From Bos javanicus (Eukaryota; Chordata; Mammalia; Artiodactyla; Bovidae), in NCBI RefSeq assembly GCF_032452875.1, contig NC_083881.1:64549689-64613688 (forward strand): a DNA stretch of 64,000 nucleotides, given 5' to 3'. Made by a program: the position numbers and the translations under genes. The notes under the pieces are model-generated. The model was not told where the DNA came from. It saw nothing but the letters and a program-made list of their open reading frames with translations, and did no database searches. This document shows, in pieces, positions 31,914 to 43,322 of this stretch. How positions within the stretch are numbered: position 1 is the first letter of the stretch; every line of letters begins with the position of its first letter.

Positions 31914-34900
31914 CTGCGACCCAAAAGAAGTTTTCAGTTTCCAAACCCTCTTAAGGACACTTCCATAACAAGATTACTCCTTCTCTTGCATTGATATACT
32001 GGATGTTTCGCCTTGTAGGTTACCTACTAAAGCCACTGAATAAGCGCTTGGCGTGTAAAAGTCCCATGTTTGACGGTTTGGGAATATTTTACTCTTAAAA
32101 ACATCTGTCACTGTTCTCTGGTAGCCTAGTCCAGGAAAAAAGGAGAAAAGTATCTTTGCTCTGTTTCATTCTAATCAACATTAAACCCTGAGATAAAAGC
32201 TCTGCTTGTTTCTGGAAACCTCTCCAGATAGAACGTCTACCTCTTTCAAACCAGTGGCTTTGGACAGAGCATTAAGAAAACAAATACCTTTTGAACTGTA
32301 ACATTTTCTGCTTTTATAAATATTAGGATTTAAAGCTAGAGAAAATTAAAAAAACTGGGCAGAGGAAGGGGAAGTTTTTATGGAGAAGAGGGAGGATGCA
32401 CAGCGCACTCATGGTCCGCCAGGGTCTGGCACGTCTTCAGTGGAGCTCAAATAGAAGAACTGATGCGCTACCCAAACTCTTGAGAGAGATTTTCTCAGGA
32501 AGTGCCTATCAGGCAAGTGGAGCTATAAATTACCCCCATCCTGGAATTCTGTAGCGGTCCACTGTGTAAATCAAGTGGAGTGGGATGTTTCCAGTGTGAG
32601 CCGCTGGTCTCTGGGAATCAGGTAGCCGCTGACCTCTCCATGGCCTTTACCTACCAAACGTTGGCAAGACTACTCTGGAAGACTTACAAACATTTTAATG
32701 AGGACTTTGGAATTCTTGAAATAGTAGTAAAGAATGTATATATTTCTGTGTAGGGCACAGAGACAGCGCAGCCAAGGCTGTCTTACAAGCGGCAGAAAGC
32801 CAGTGGGATGGTAAAGAGAGGTCAGCCTGCCAGAAAAATAAGTAGGGCGTCCATTAGAGTTCAGTCTCATATTTTTAAATTTGGGAAAGAAAATAAAGGC
32901 CCCCAAAGATTCCCTGACAGATGAAAGCTGTGCACCACCAGGCAAAAGCCAGAACTCTGATGATATCATCTGATGGGGTCAGGATTCAGCTGGAAAGCTT
33001 CGAATACACAGGAGTCTTAATTGCTCCTCCTGAACAGCAGCACAGGAAAACCCGTGTTGTGAAAGGAACATGGCCAAGGAATAAATTGACCTTCTGACTC
33101 ATTTTGAGCCTCTCATAAGGGATTTCAATAATGTGCCAGGCATATTAAGCAATTATTACCCTACAAATGGCTGCATTTAACTAAGAAAAGCAAATGCTGA
33201 TTAAAAAAAAAAATCCTGCCGTATTTGAATATACTGAATGATGTCATCTACAAATTAATTCCTTCCAAAATTCAAAGGAGCTATGTTTGCTAGCATCTAG
33301 AGCAAAATCCCAGAAAAGCCATTTCATGTAAAGATTTTAAAATACTATTCTTTAGTTTTCACTGGAAGACGGTGGGTAGGCTTCCCGGCCCAGGTTTCTG
33401 CCCGAGGCTTAGGTTGGGCGCGGCCATTGAGGGAAACATACCGTCAGGCAGCACTGCTGAGCGACCCCCACTGCCATTTTGGAAAGACTGGATCAGAGCA
33501 TTATTAAGGAAGCATCTACTGTCTCCAAAAAATATTTTTTGTGCATTTTTGTTTTGCAGCCTGGGTCTCCATTGGAGTGAGTGGGGGAAGGTTTGAACAC
33601 AGGATGAATGGGGCAGTTATTTTTTGTTAATAAGGAGCTGGGGTTAGAGGTAAAGGGTGAGAAAGTGGAATTTAGAGGCTGAAGGGTTGCAAGTCTGCTG
33701 GTCTGCCCAGTGCCTCCTGCTGCTGTGTAAGCTGCCCTGCAGTGTTCCTGCTCCCAGTCATCTCTTCCTGCCTCTGTTGCAGCCATCCCTTCACCCTGAC
33801 CCCTTCATCCTGAGCACCCTTGGGAAACGAGTGGTGAGCATGGTGTCCACAATGTCAGTGATCCCATGGTCTCAGGCTGGAAGACGTCTCGGGTGGTGAC
33901 TCCACCTGCCATCTCAGTAACCCCCAGGGAAGCTGAGGTGTGTTCCCCTCCAGCTACAATTCCCCACAGTACTCTTCTCAAGCAGAAAAGCCAAAGAAGG
34001 ATCACAGTTGAAGACAGTTTAACAGCAAATGCTGATTCTCTAGTCTCAATAGTTTAAGATCTGAAATATTTCCCAAGCCAACTGAAGAATAATGATGGTC
34101 ACAGATACTCCTCAGGGCTTTGGAAGCTTCTCGTTAAGGACCAGGGACTTGAAGATAATGATACTATCCCCTGCCAAGGCCTGTAGCCAGATCATTGCTG
34201 CTTTATTGTCAACCGGATCAGAAGATTTTGGCAGATCTAATAAAGTCAGGCTGGACATCTGACCTCTGTTTATTCCCAGAAAGTCATCAACTCAAACCAG
34301 CAATGTAGTCTTAGTGCCAAGCCCCAGCTTAAAGCCTGACTGATTATGATCCAAGAAACTAGAGAAATCTCAGAGTTGTTGTGGTTGGCTGCCTTCCATC
34401 TTCTCAGATAATTTTACCCAAACGGTGGTGTGAGGGAGACGCAGGCTCCCATACCAGGAAGAACATAATGAAAGAAGGAATCGGGCAGGACCTGCCAGAG
34501 GCAAGGTTGGCTGTCCTTTCTGGGAGCTACTCAGACCCTATGTTAGGACAGGCAGGTTCCACTTAAACTCTGATCCAACCCCAATCTAGCTGTGTGGGAA
34601 AAGATGTCCGTTTCCGAGGTCAGCTCTCGGGGCCCCAAGGATCAGGCCATCAGCAGGGAGGCAGAGGCAGGGGCAGAGCAGGGTTCCAGTGGGTGCATGT
34701 GCTCACCCTGGTCTGGACGGCAGGAAGCCCACGATCACCTCTGGCCCCCGACTCCCAGAATGCACCCCCCCTCCCAGCTGTTGTGTGGCCAGGGAGCCTG
34801 CCCCCGGAGCCCACGCAGTGTCCCCAGGAGGTAGCGTGTAGTGCTCAGGGGGTGGGAAATGTCCTACGGGGAAGGGGACACAGAGCCGCGTGGAAGACAG

Positions 34901-35395
34901 AGCAGGGGGTGGGAGAGAGCTGGAGACAAAAGTTTGACCCCGAGCTCTCAGGAGCTGGGGCTGAGGGAGGCGGTGCCTGTGCTTGTTGCACGCGTGACGC
35001 CCCTCGCTCCTGGGTGGCCCTTTCTCTCTCGTCCCTGCTGGAGGGACTGGCTGTAGCACTCCCAGGCCACGCGCAGACTCGGGCCTGCCCTGTGGACTTC
35101 AGACCTGGAGGCCTGCTCTGTGGAATCGCTGCCCTGGTCCTGGCCCGGCTTGTTCAGACCCGCTCACTCTAGAGCTCCTGCACCCCGGCCCCACAACGAC
35201 CGACCTTGGACTCTCGGGTGGCTGAGCCCCAGCGGTGAGTCCACCGGCCTCCTGCCGCCCCTGCCCCTGGCAGCCCTCCCAGTCTCTGGCGCCCACTGCA
35301 GAGGCTGCCGGCTCACAGACGCCCGGTACCTGTGCTCACCCTGGGTCTCAATGCTGCCGGCAGCTAACCCCAGGCACCCCGCTGTCGAAAAGTAC
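31914..35395 (-). other. VPS13B: VPS13B last intron (3.5 kb)
   Basis: GT-AG intron with no young SINE or LINE that I can identify, unusual in this window. The part from about 34,590 to 35,390 is GC-rich and holds long open frames on both strands (for example plus 34,594-35,172). These have low-complexity, Pro/Gly/Arg-rich translations and no domain, so I read them as composition effects. Confidence 0.6.
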
Positions 35396-35645
35396 CTCTG
35401 CGTCACAGGCCACTCTGGGCTGCTTGAGCTGCACGATGAGCAGGCTGCTCTGCTCGCGGTCCTGTGTGCAGTCGATCTCCGTGACTGGGAAGGCCTGCTG
35501 CTGGGTGTCCTCGCTGACGCTCACCACGAAGAGCACGTCTGACGTCAGCAGCAGGCAGCCCTCGTGCTCCTGGCCTGAGCCCCTCACCAGAACAACCTCC
35601 AGGGCCATGTGCACTTCCGGTCTGCCCAGAGACTGGAGCATCTTC
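35396..35645 (-). CDS. VPS13B: VPS13B exon, second from the end
   Basis: 250 nt, phase 2 in and phase 0 out. The acceptor 'tctgatgcag' leads into W-KMLQSLGRPEVHMALEVVL, 'VRGSGQEHEGCLLLTSDVLF', 'VVSVSEDTQQQAFPVTEIDC' and 'LKQPRVACDAE', with the donor AGAG|gtactt. These beta-strand-rich residues form the C-terminal pleckstrin-homology-like domain of VPS13 proteins, which in the family helps target Golgi and endosomal membranes. Reading on past the donor gives a false 14-residue tail. Confidence 0.95.
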
Positions 35646-36118
35646 CTGCATCAGAGGAGAAAGGTGAGGCCACAGCCAGCTTGGGAGAGATGCTCACCTC
35701 TCAGGGCTCACAGGTTGAACCAATGCAAGGGCCCTCACCAATCTGATGATTCATTTCATCTTGAAATGTGTAATTGTCACTTTAATTCTGATTCTGGTCA
35801 ATCGAACCCAGCTCCTCCTGAAGACAAAGATACCCCTTGGTTTGGTGAGTCCTCTTCCCCCCATTAGAAATGTCACCCCTAATTGGGATACAGATGACCT
35901 CAGGCCCTCTTGCGGGCCCCGGCATCCCTGCCAATGGACATCCTGCCCTGAGTGGGACCTTCTGCTGCCAGCCCAGAGCTGTGGACCGGCAGCCTCTCCT
36001 GAAAACAGCTGCTCCTTTTGGGCTCCCCTGGAAGGGTGGCCCGTTAGCTGAGAGGAAGCCAGGCCCTGTTAACATACAGTGCACATGTACAGCTTAACCA
36101 GCGTCCAGATAATCTTAC
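35646..36118 (-). other. VPS13B: VPS13B intron, 473 bp
   Basis: A short GT-AG intron between the third-last and second-last coding exons. No repeat or other gene is seen. Confidence 0.75.
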
Positions 36119-36221
36119 CAGACATATTTGACGTGGCTGTTTGGAGCCTGGTCAGCGTGCAGATCACTTGGCTGATAGCGCTGTTTGGGAAGCTGAGAAA
36201 GTCCAGCTCCGTGTAAAATAC
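36119..36221 (-). CDS. VPS13B: VPS13B exon, third from the end
   Basis: 103 nt, phase 1 in and phase 2 out. The acceptor 'cttactacag' leads into G-ILHGAGLSQLPKQRYQPSDL and 'HADQAPNSHVKYVW', with the donor TCTG|gtaaga. It is too short to show up as a long open frame but is well defined by both splice sites and by the phases of its neighbours. It links the helical region to the C-terminal PH-like domain. Confidence 0.93.
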
Positions 36222-37559
36222 CTGTAGTAAGAGAAGTAAGGGGGTTTTACTAGTTGTTTTCTGGAAAACAGCTTCATGCTACAATGATGTCATCTGCTCA
36301 GAGGCATCTATAAAACGCTACAGATCCAAAATGATGTCACATCTCTGGAAGTAAGTGTATAGATAATCATTAAACATTGCAATGCTCTTAACCCAGGTGA
36401 TCTTCTATTAGCTGCAAGCTGAAATATGAATGAGCTACAGTCCAAGTACAGGCGGGCAATTAGAGGAAGCATAATGCTCCTGGGAATAGTCAGGCCTGAG
36501 CAATAGCTTACACATCATTTACAGTTGATGTGACACAAAAGTCAAGACTGTTAGTTGACTTCCTTGCTTAATATTACAATATGTCTGTATCTGCGGTGTG
36601 GCTGGTCAAATAAAAAACACAACACAGATGCACACAAAGGCGTGTGGTTGCCTAGATACAGTATTTAAATGACTTGGTCCAGCTGTTAGACATGAATCCA
36701 TATATATTTATGAGCGCTCGCGGGGCCTCTGGTTTATTACACGCTCTCCCCGGTGCCAGCACCAAACGAGGGCACCCAGCGGCAGCCACGCAGTCCTCCA
36801 GAGACGCTCCGGAACCAGAGATGGTACAGCCTGTGTGCTTTCTGAGGGCCTGTAAATGTTTATAAACGAGGCACAGTCATTAGACTAAGAGTTAGTGGTT
36901 TGTAAAACCTTCAGAGAGGTAATAAAACTTTTACAAGAATGATGGAAACCAATGAGGCCATGTGAAGCTCTGCTCTGAGATGCTCTTACATAAGGGAGAA
37001 ACCCCACAGCCTTGGGAAACGCGCAGTGAGGGACAAGGGCGCTTTCAAGACCAGAGGAATTTATGAAGTCTAAGTTGACTTTATCTTGCTGCCATCCATG
37101 GCAAAAGGAATACTGTTTCTGTGAATGTGTAAGTATTTGATAAGGGAGCGTTTAAGTTTGTCCAGTTATGAGTTGCAGCAGTACTTTTTGTCAGTTTCCC
37201 TGTGAGTGAAAACGTCATTCATGGGAGGAGAGGGAGGCAGGCGTGAGGGGGAGGCGGCGAGGGGAAGGGGCGGGAACACATGTTCCTGTCTGTGTGGTCT
37301 CCTAAAGGAGCCGCTCCGGATGGCTGCCTGAGCGCGGGCATTCTTCCTGCTCTCTTCCTCTCAGACATGGGTTTTATGCCCTAATCTGGCTGCCTCTTGT
37401 CAGATCTAGCAAGGCGCAGAGCTGCAGTCAAATGTACCCTGCGGACTTTACGGCCAGATGCAGCTACATGTGCAGAGTGCCTGCCCATTGTTTGAGGTGC
37501 CAGCCAGCCACCACTTCATGACCAAATGATACCGATTTTAGGCACAAAGGTAACAATTC

Positions 37560-37960
37560 CAGAGCCCCTGGCGGTCCTGTTAGGACTCTGTGCTTTCACT
37601 GCAAGGGCAAGTGTTCAATCCCTGGTTGGGGAACTAAGGAAGATTCTATAAGCCTTGCTGCTGCTGCTAAGTCACTTCAGTCGTGTCCGACTCTGTGTGA
37701 CCCATAGACGGCAGCCCACCAGGCTCCCCCGTCCCTGGGATTCTCCAGGCAAGAACACGAGTGGGTTGCCATTTCCTTCTCCAATGCATGAAAGTGAAAA
37801 GTGAAAGTGAAGTGGCTCAGTCGTGTCCGACTCTTCGCAACCCCATGGACGGCAGCCTACCGGGCTCCTCTGTTCATGGGATTTTCCAGGCAAGAGTACT
37901 GGAGTGGGCTGCCATTGCCTTCTCCACTATAAGCCTTGTGGTGAGGCCAAAAAAAAAAAG
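37560..37960 (+). mobile_element. CHR-like SINE split by a BOV-A2
   Basis: The left part carries the worn head 'cagagcccctggcggtcctgttaggactctg' and B-box-like 'gttcaatccctggttgggg' to 'agattctataagccttg'. After the BOV-A2, 'ctataagccttgtggtgaggcc' and an A-run finish it. The repeated ctataagccttg is the BOV-A2 target duplication. Confidence 0.75.
37646..37938 (-). mobile_element. BOV-A2 dimeric SINE, antisense, with 12-bp target duplication
   Basis: Starts with the (gct)n complement of the tail ('gctgctgctgctaagtcacttcag'), followed by two antisense BOV-A units joined by 'ccaatgcatgaaagtgaaaagtgaaagtg'. Perfect direct repeats ctataagccttg lie at 37,646-37,657 and 37,927-37,938. Confidence 0.95.
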
Positions 37961-37982
37961 TAATTCCAGTTACCTATTTGAG

Positions 37983-38142
37983 GAGAAGGGGATGACAAAG
38001 GATGAGATGGCTGGATGGCATCACTGACTCAATGGACATGAGTTTGAGTAAACTCCGGCAGTTGGTGATGGACAGGGAGGCCTGGCGTGCTGCAGTCCAT
38101 GGGGTCGCAGAGTCGGACACGACTGAGTGACTGAACTGACTG
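37983..38142 (+). mobile_element. BovB 3'-terminal fragment
   Basis: 'aggatgagatggctggatggcatcactgac' through 'cctggcgtgctgcagtccatggggtcgcag' to 'gactgagtgactgaactgactga' is the last 150 bp of BovB, coding for 'RMRWLDGITDSMD'-like residues. 5'-truncated. Confidence 0.88.
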
Positions 38143-38292
38143 ACCGTCACCATTTTGCAGTAACTTACACTGCAGACCTGCTGACACTCATTTCCACAAG
38201 CAAATGTCAAACTGTCTTCAAGGTAAAGTACCATATTTATTGTAGTATCTATGCATTTATTTCACTTTTAAAAGACTTCTTTTTTTATATTG

Positions 38293-38427
38293 GATGGTTA
38301 GATAGCATCACCAACTCAATGGACATGAATTTGAGCAAACTCTGGAGATAGTGGAGGACAGAGGAGTCTGGAGTGCTGCAGTCCATGGGGTCACAAAGAC
38401 TCAGACATGACTTAGTGATGGAACAAC
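38293..38427 (+). mobile_element. BovB 3'-terminal fragment, diverged
   Basis: 'ggatggttagatagcatcaccaactcaatggacatg' through 'ggagtgctgcagtccatggggtcacaaag' to 'gacatgacttagtg' is a second copy of the BovB 3' tail, older than its neighbour at 37,983. Confidence 0.82.
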
Positions 38428-39145
38428 TATTTATGTAAAGTCACGTAATGTGCTCTGCCCAGAATGCAGAAAATTAGCACAGGAAGAGGTGCTTCCTTTC
38501 CCACACCCCCACTGCGTGCACATGGCTTTGTGGAGAGCCCTGGCACCATCCTAAGGCGGTAGTTCCACGAGCCTGGGTTCTCTGCACCAGTCTGCTCTGG
38601 GAATGGTTTTCAGTGGCAGATGATGCGCCTGTGCTGACCTTGGCCGGGAGACTGGGCCTGGCTGCAATAGCAACAGAGTCTGATGGCGAGAAAGCCATGC
38701 CTGACGCCAAGCTGCACGGGCAGTGTGCATGCATCCACCGACACATGCGTGCTCTTTCATTTCTTCAAATTGCTCACCAGAAAAAGTAAGTCTACTCTCT
38801 GCTTCAATATATTCGACTTTCTGTCCTCAACCTCTAACTCGTTACTTTTCATTAAAGCCTGCTTTGTTAAATGACTATAAAAAGATTCCATGACACATAT
38901 ACACTGAAATTACTAATTGATTTCCTAGCTCTGTAATTTTATCATAATTCATTAGTAGTAGTCTAATTCTATTCTTTGTGTAGATAAGCCTAAGGAGGTG
39001 AGAAAAAGAACTATTATTTATAGCTTTATCTATTTTATTTTTCACTCCTTGGTCATGTGAGGGGCTAGATTATCTTAGGGAAACCTTGGTATAGTAACGC
39101 AAATTAACCAGTGACGTCCGAGTTGGCCAGTTCTCCAGGACTCAC

Positions 39146-39322
39146 CATAGCCAGTCTGTGACACCAGCTCAGCAGCCCCTCCGATGGGCTTCGTGAACAC
39201 CCCCATGATTCCTTTCCCCACGCCAGAGATAACACCCTTGGCCTTGTGTCCTGCTGAAGCTTGAGCCTCCGATGTTTTCTGGAAGTTCTGCATTGGCTGA
39301 TCAACTATACCAGCAATTGCAC
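39146..39322 (-). CDS. VPS13B: VPS13B exon, fourth from the end
   Basis: 177 nt, phase 1 to phase 1. The acceptor 'ttatttttcag' leads into G-AIAGIVDQPMQNFQKTSEA, 'QASAGHKAKGVISGVGKGIM' and 'GVFTKPIGGAAELVSQTGYG', with the donor TATG|gtgagt. The motif 'GVGKGIMGVFTKPIGGAAEL' is the hallmark of the VPS13 family C-terminal region (V-x-G-x-x-G-G-x-x-G-x-x-x-K-P-x-x-G type), which makes the family assignment safe. Confidence 0.96.
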
Positions 39323-39867
39323 CTGAAAAATAATGAAAGCCTGGGTAAGGACGGAGGCATGAAATCCTGAGAAAGGGAAAGCTTTCAATCTGGAACAGTT
39401 TTGTTTGGATTGAAAATGAAACCCCACCCTCATTATAAAGCGCTCTACCATGCACTCATTTACCATTTATCTAAGTACACTGAGGCTATTTTAGACATTT
39501 ATTATTGCAGTATCTTCATCAAAACATGATGTTCTGACTAGGTTTGACCCAACACAGCCAGGATCTATGAAGTTCAGTTTAGAATTTAATAAACATGCCA
39601 GACTATTTCCAAGTGCACCCACACACCTTTCTCCAGAAATCAAGCAACACGGTTTAGAGAAAAGCAGGAACAATTCCTTAGGAGAGTGAGCAGAATATAT
39701 TTTCACTGAATCTGGGGATGAAAAACCTGAAAAGGGCGAGCCTCTTTCTTGTTCGCTCTTTTATAAGAATAAGAGCAGTCGTTTAGTATAACATAATATT
39801 AATATATTAAGAATTACATAGTAAGACTAATTATTGATATCGTAATAATTATTTCTATTACAGTAAG

Positions 39868-40085
39868 TCTGTCTCAAGGGCTTACTGTATGCTAAGGGCT
39901 CACTTGTAGGAGATCGTTAATTCTCACAATCCTCAGGAGTCGTGGTTTTATCCTCAGCACAAGGCCGCCAAGGCACAGGGAGGTTAAGGAGTTTTCCCAA
40001 GGTCACACAGCTGTCCTGTGCTTGCGCCAGGATTTGGGTCTAGGGAGTCAGAGTCACAGCCTCATTCTTAACCACCAAGCTAGTC
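39868..40085 (+). repeat. MIR ancient SINE
   Basis: Strong MIR landmarks: 'gggcttactgtatgctaagggctcac', 'ttaattctcacaatcctcagga', 'aggcacagggaggttaaggag', 'cccaaggtcacacagct' and 'cattcttaaccaccaagct'. Plus orientation. Confidence 0.85.
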
Positions 40086-41889
40086 ACTGATCCTGTTTAT
40101 AAAACAAGCTTCTCTCCTTGACCAGTCTTGGAAAAATCTCCTTTTCTCTCACTTCAACTGAGGACTGGCCACTTAACTCTTCACTTGAGAACAGCTAGAA
40201 GCCCAGAACTCACGGCTGTCTGCTCTAACAGCTTTCCCAGTGGGCAGCCGGGCCAGGCGTGGAGCTGGCGTGTGAATCCCTCGGCCTCTGTGGGTCCCCT
40301 CCTTGCTCCTTGCACTCTGAGGGACCAGGGGTGAGTTTGAGTAAAAGGCCTCAAAAATCCAGATTTTTCTGCCACAACGGAGTGAAGGGTTCCCTAACCC
40401 AGCAAGAGGTAAAAATTTCATTACAATTCTTGACAGAATTCTGTTTTCAACTCAAACCTGCTAGGATTAATGAAAATGCACCATCCCTGGGTAGAAATTT
40501 TAGCTAATGTCAAATCCCATTATTCCAAATGCCACTAATTCAAAGTCTCCTGGGTAAAGGGAGATTTCCAGGTCGCAGTTAATGACCTGCTAATTTCAAG
40601 TCATATTCCATTGAACAAAATCCAGTAAAACAAAAAGGCCAGTTCCTTTGTGTCAGTTATAAAGGGAACATTCTTCATGGATTCCACTCTTCTAAATTTT
40701 GACAGCGCCATTTAAGTTTATATATTGACAGATTAACAGTGACCTGAAGCGAAGGGTCTGTTTCCCAGCCTAGACCACAGCTTCCCAAACCTCTTATTCA
40801 AATGATGCTGGAAGCAGAGGAGGCTGCTCATGGTTGGCCTGGGCCACCGTGGCGGTCAGCAACCACAGGCCACGGCGGTTCAGGCACTCTACGACACCCA
40901 GTCTCGGGGCCTGGGCTGGGAGCTCGCCTCGCGTCTTCAGTCTGAGGAATCTGAGGTTCTGTTCTCCATCTATGAGGTCAGGGCAGCTGGGAAGTATTAA
41001 CGGAACCCGCTGCACTGGGAGGGGCGGGAACCCTGGGGTCTTCTCTTCAAATCATCTCACGGCAGGCAGGTCAAAATGAAAAGCATCATATAAAAGAATA
41101 TAGCCTTTGCGATGTCACTTCCTGATTTCTTTGAAAGACGCCCATGCTGAGAGCAGAAAAGGTGGGGTAAATAATAACAAATCTACTATCAAATTAATTG
41201 CCTTTGCATTTTTCTGGTAGAAACGTCTTTTCTCAGGTGCAGATTTCCATTAAGACTATTAAAACTGAGTTAGGAGGGGGGCAGGTGAAAATCTCCCATT
41301 TTCCCTTAACATGTCAGGCCTGTGCCTGGGGCAGCCCCCACCCCGGGCTCTGACCTCCACCTGCCTAAGCGCAGAGAGGAACCGCAGCGAGGCTCCCCTC
41401 TGATCCTCCACTTTCTCCAGCCCCCGGCCGCAGTGAAGGCTCGGTTACTGGGGCTTTGATAGATAACCTCTTCTGGCCGTCCCCGAAGTGGGAAGCCTGA
41501 ACACTGTGACAGGTGTTAGATCCTAAGAGGCAGAGGAGGAGCTGTGGGGTCCCAGGGTCCCGGGTGGGATTCTGGCCCGACGTACACACGGGGCCCGGTT
41601 GCCTGAGACCCCAGCCCCGCCCACGAAGCAGCTCTCAAAGAGGCAGAGGGGCTTTCTCCATAAGCCTGATCCAGCCAAATCCCAACACTGGTAAATTATT
41701 TACTGCTGTATACTCCAACTCTGCTCTGAGGCTTTAGGTAGTGGAAATGGATCCCAAAACTTGTCTGCTGGGCATCAGGCCATGGAGGGCAGCCATGTGG
41801 AGCTGGCTGTGATGTGACGAGGTGAAGCAGGGAGGGGAGGGGGCTTCCAGGGACCCTTCCTGTGCCGGCCAGCCTGGCTTCGCTTTCTC

Positions 41890-42013
41890 CTTTTCTTTTA
41901 TTGCCGTGCTGCGTGGCCTGTGGATCTTAGTTCCCCAACCAAGGATCAAACTCATGCCCTCACGTGGGAGGGACATGCAGAGGCCTAACCACCAGACCAC
42001 CAGGGAAGTCCCA
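41890..42013 (-). mobile_element. Short CHR-like tRNA SINE, antisense
   Basis: 'ttattgccgtgctgcgtggcctgtggatcttagttccc' then the antisense tRNA-like head 'gcctaaccaccagaccaccagggaagtccc'. Antisense relative to the plus strand, so sense with VPS13B. Confidence 0.88.
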
Positions 42014-43226
42014 GCCGTGCTTCCTTTCCTGCCCTTCCTTTGGTGGAAGAGGGGGGCTTGCTCTGTGAAGCAAGGAAACGAAAAGGCTCTCCTCACCTTT
42101 CTGTGACTCGCTCAGCTTTAGGCTTGGTCACTATTGATGTTCTGCCCGTGTGGCTGTTCCAGTGCTGCCGTGTTGCATGTTGTAATTTTATTTTGGGCTT
42201 TTTTGTTTTTAATCACGGTGGTGGAGGCACAGGCTGTGACACTGTTCCAAAGCTCACCGTTCCATGGACAAACAAGCCCCACAGAGTGTACTGGGTATCC
42301 CAGCTTGAGGCTCGCTTGTTTTTGACCAGAACAGATCAGCAAACCGAGAAGGAAGCATGCTCGTTGTTCCGAAACTCCCTTCTAATTGGAACGCAGGGTG
42401 CTGATGGCTGAGGGCGGCACCAGGGGGACCGCGGGCCAGCACCTTCTGGGCGCCCACGTCCTGACTCACCTGGTGGAGGTGTTGTGGCCGGGATTCTGAA
42501 CGTCATCCCGAGAGTGGCCATGGAGATGGGGCGTGGCTGCTGGGAAATCCAGCAACTAACTCTTAAGTCAGAGAAGGGAGTTCTGACAGCCTGCCTTTGG
42601 TATTCATGAGAGAGAAGTCCCATCTGGGAGGTAACGTGCCCGGTAAGTGCCACATGGAGATCACATCTCCTCTCAGCAGGCTCCAGGCTGAGGTAGAAAG
42701 TGGGGCTGTCCGGGGAACAGAGCTGCTAAGTGTGGGCAATCCTGCACTTAGAGTTGACGCCAACTCTGCAGGCTGGACAGTTCTTCCAAAAGCCACTGCT
42801 TTCTGAAAACAGTTGTAGACCTCCTCCAGGAGCTTTGGTGGCATCCCTCTCTGCGCCATCATTTCCTTGCTGACCCGGGGCGATGGGCCTGGCCAGGCAG
42901 CTATAGATGTCCTTGGATTTTTCAAGAGCCTCATAACACTCCACAGTGTCCTCATGAGGGCTGAGCTGAGTCAAGAAGGCCCATCAAACTCATAAACATT
43001 TGGGGGAAACGTGTTTTTCCTACTCTGCAACTTTCAGTTGTTCAGTCTCCCCACATCCTGATTGTTTCCAGGCGTGGAGCCCTTCAGGGTGGGTGACATG
43101 TGGAAAGACCCAGGCTCTTGTCCCTTCTGGATGCACGACCTGGGCAAGTCAACTAACTTCATCCACATCTAGGGTTTGAAGACCAGACAAGATGACTCAT
43201 GTGGAAGTGCTCTGACAACCCTGAAT

Positions 43227-43322
43227 TGTTATTTAAATATATTTTTACTAACTAGGTCATTTATATTTACGTCATGTATGAAGTGTTATTTAAATATATT
43301 TTTACTAACTAGGTCATTTATA
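43227..43322. repeat. 39-bp direct duplication, 57-bp period
   Basis: The 39-bp segment beginning tgttatttaaatatattttt at 43,227-43,265 recurs exactly at 43,284-43,322, separated by 18 bp. The copies are identical, so the duplication is recent, or kept alike by slippage. It is in a VPS13B intron. Confidence 0.95.

Larger units (their letters stand above)
36222..39145 (-). other. VPS13B: VPS13B intron, 2.9 kb
   Basis: Holds a CHR-like SINE interrupted by a BOV-A2 dimer (37,560-37,960) and two short plus-strand BovB-type 3' ends (37,983-38,142 and about 38,293-38,427). The remainder, including 36,230-37,550, is unrecognised. Confidence 0.65.

Noticed and set aside
34594..35172. 192-codon plus-strand frame in the VPS13B last intron
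   Set aside because: Low-complexity translation in a GC-rich patch, overlapped by other equally long frames; no recognisable domain.
35235..35867. 210-codon plus-strand frame opposite a VPS13B exon
   Set aside because: Antisense shadow of the 35,396-35,645 exon and its flanks.
43227..43322. Two direct repeats considered as a CRISPR-like array
   Set aside because: Only two copies, no further spacers, and mammalian DNA; it is a local duplication.
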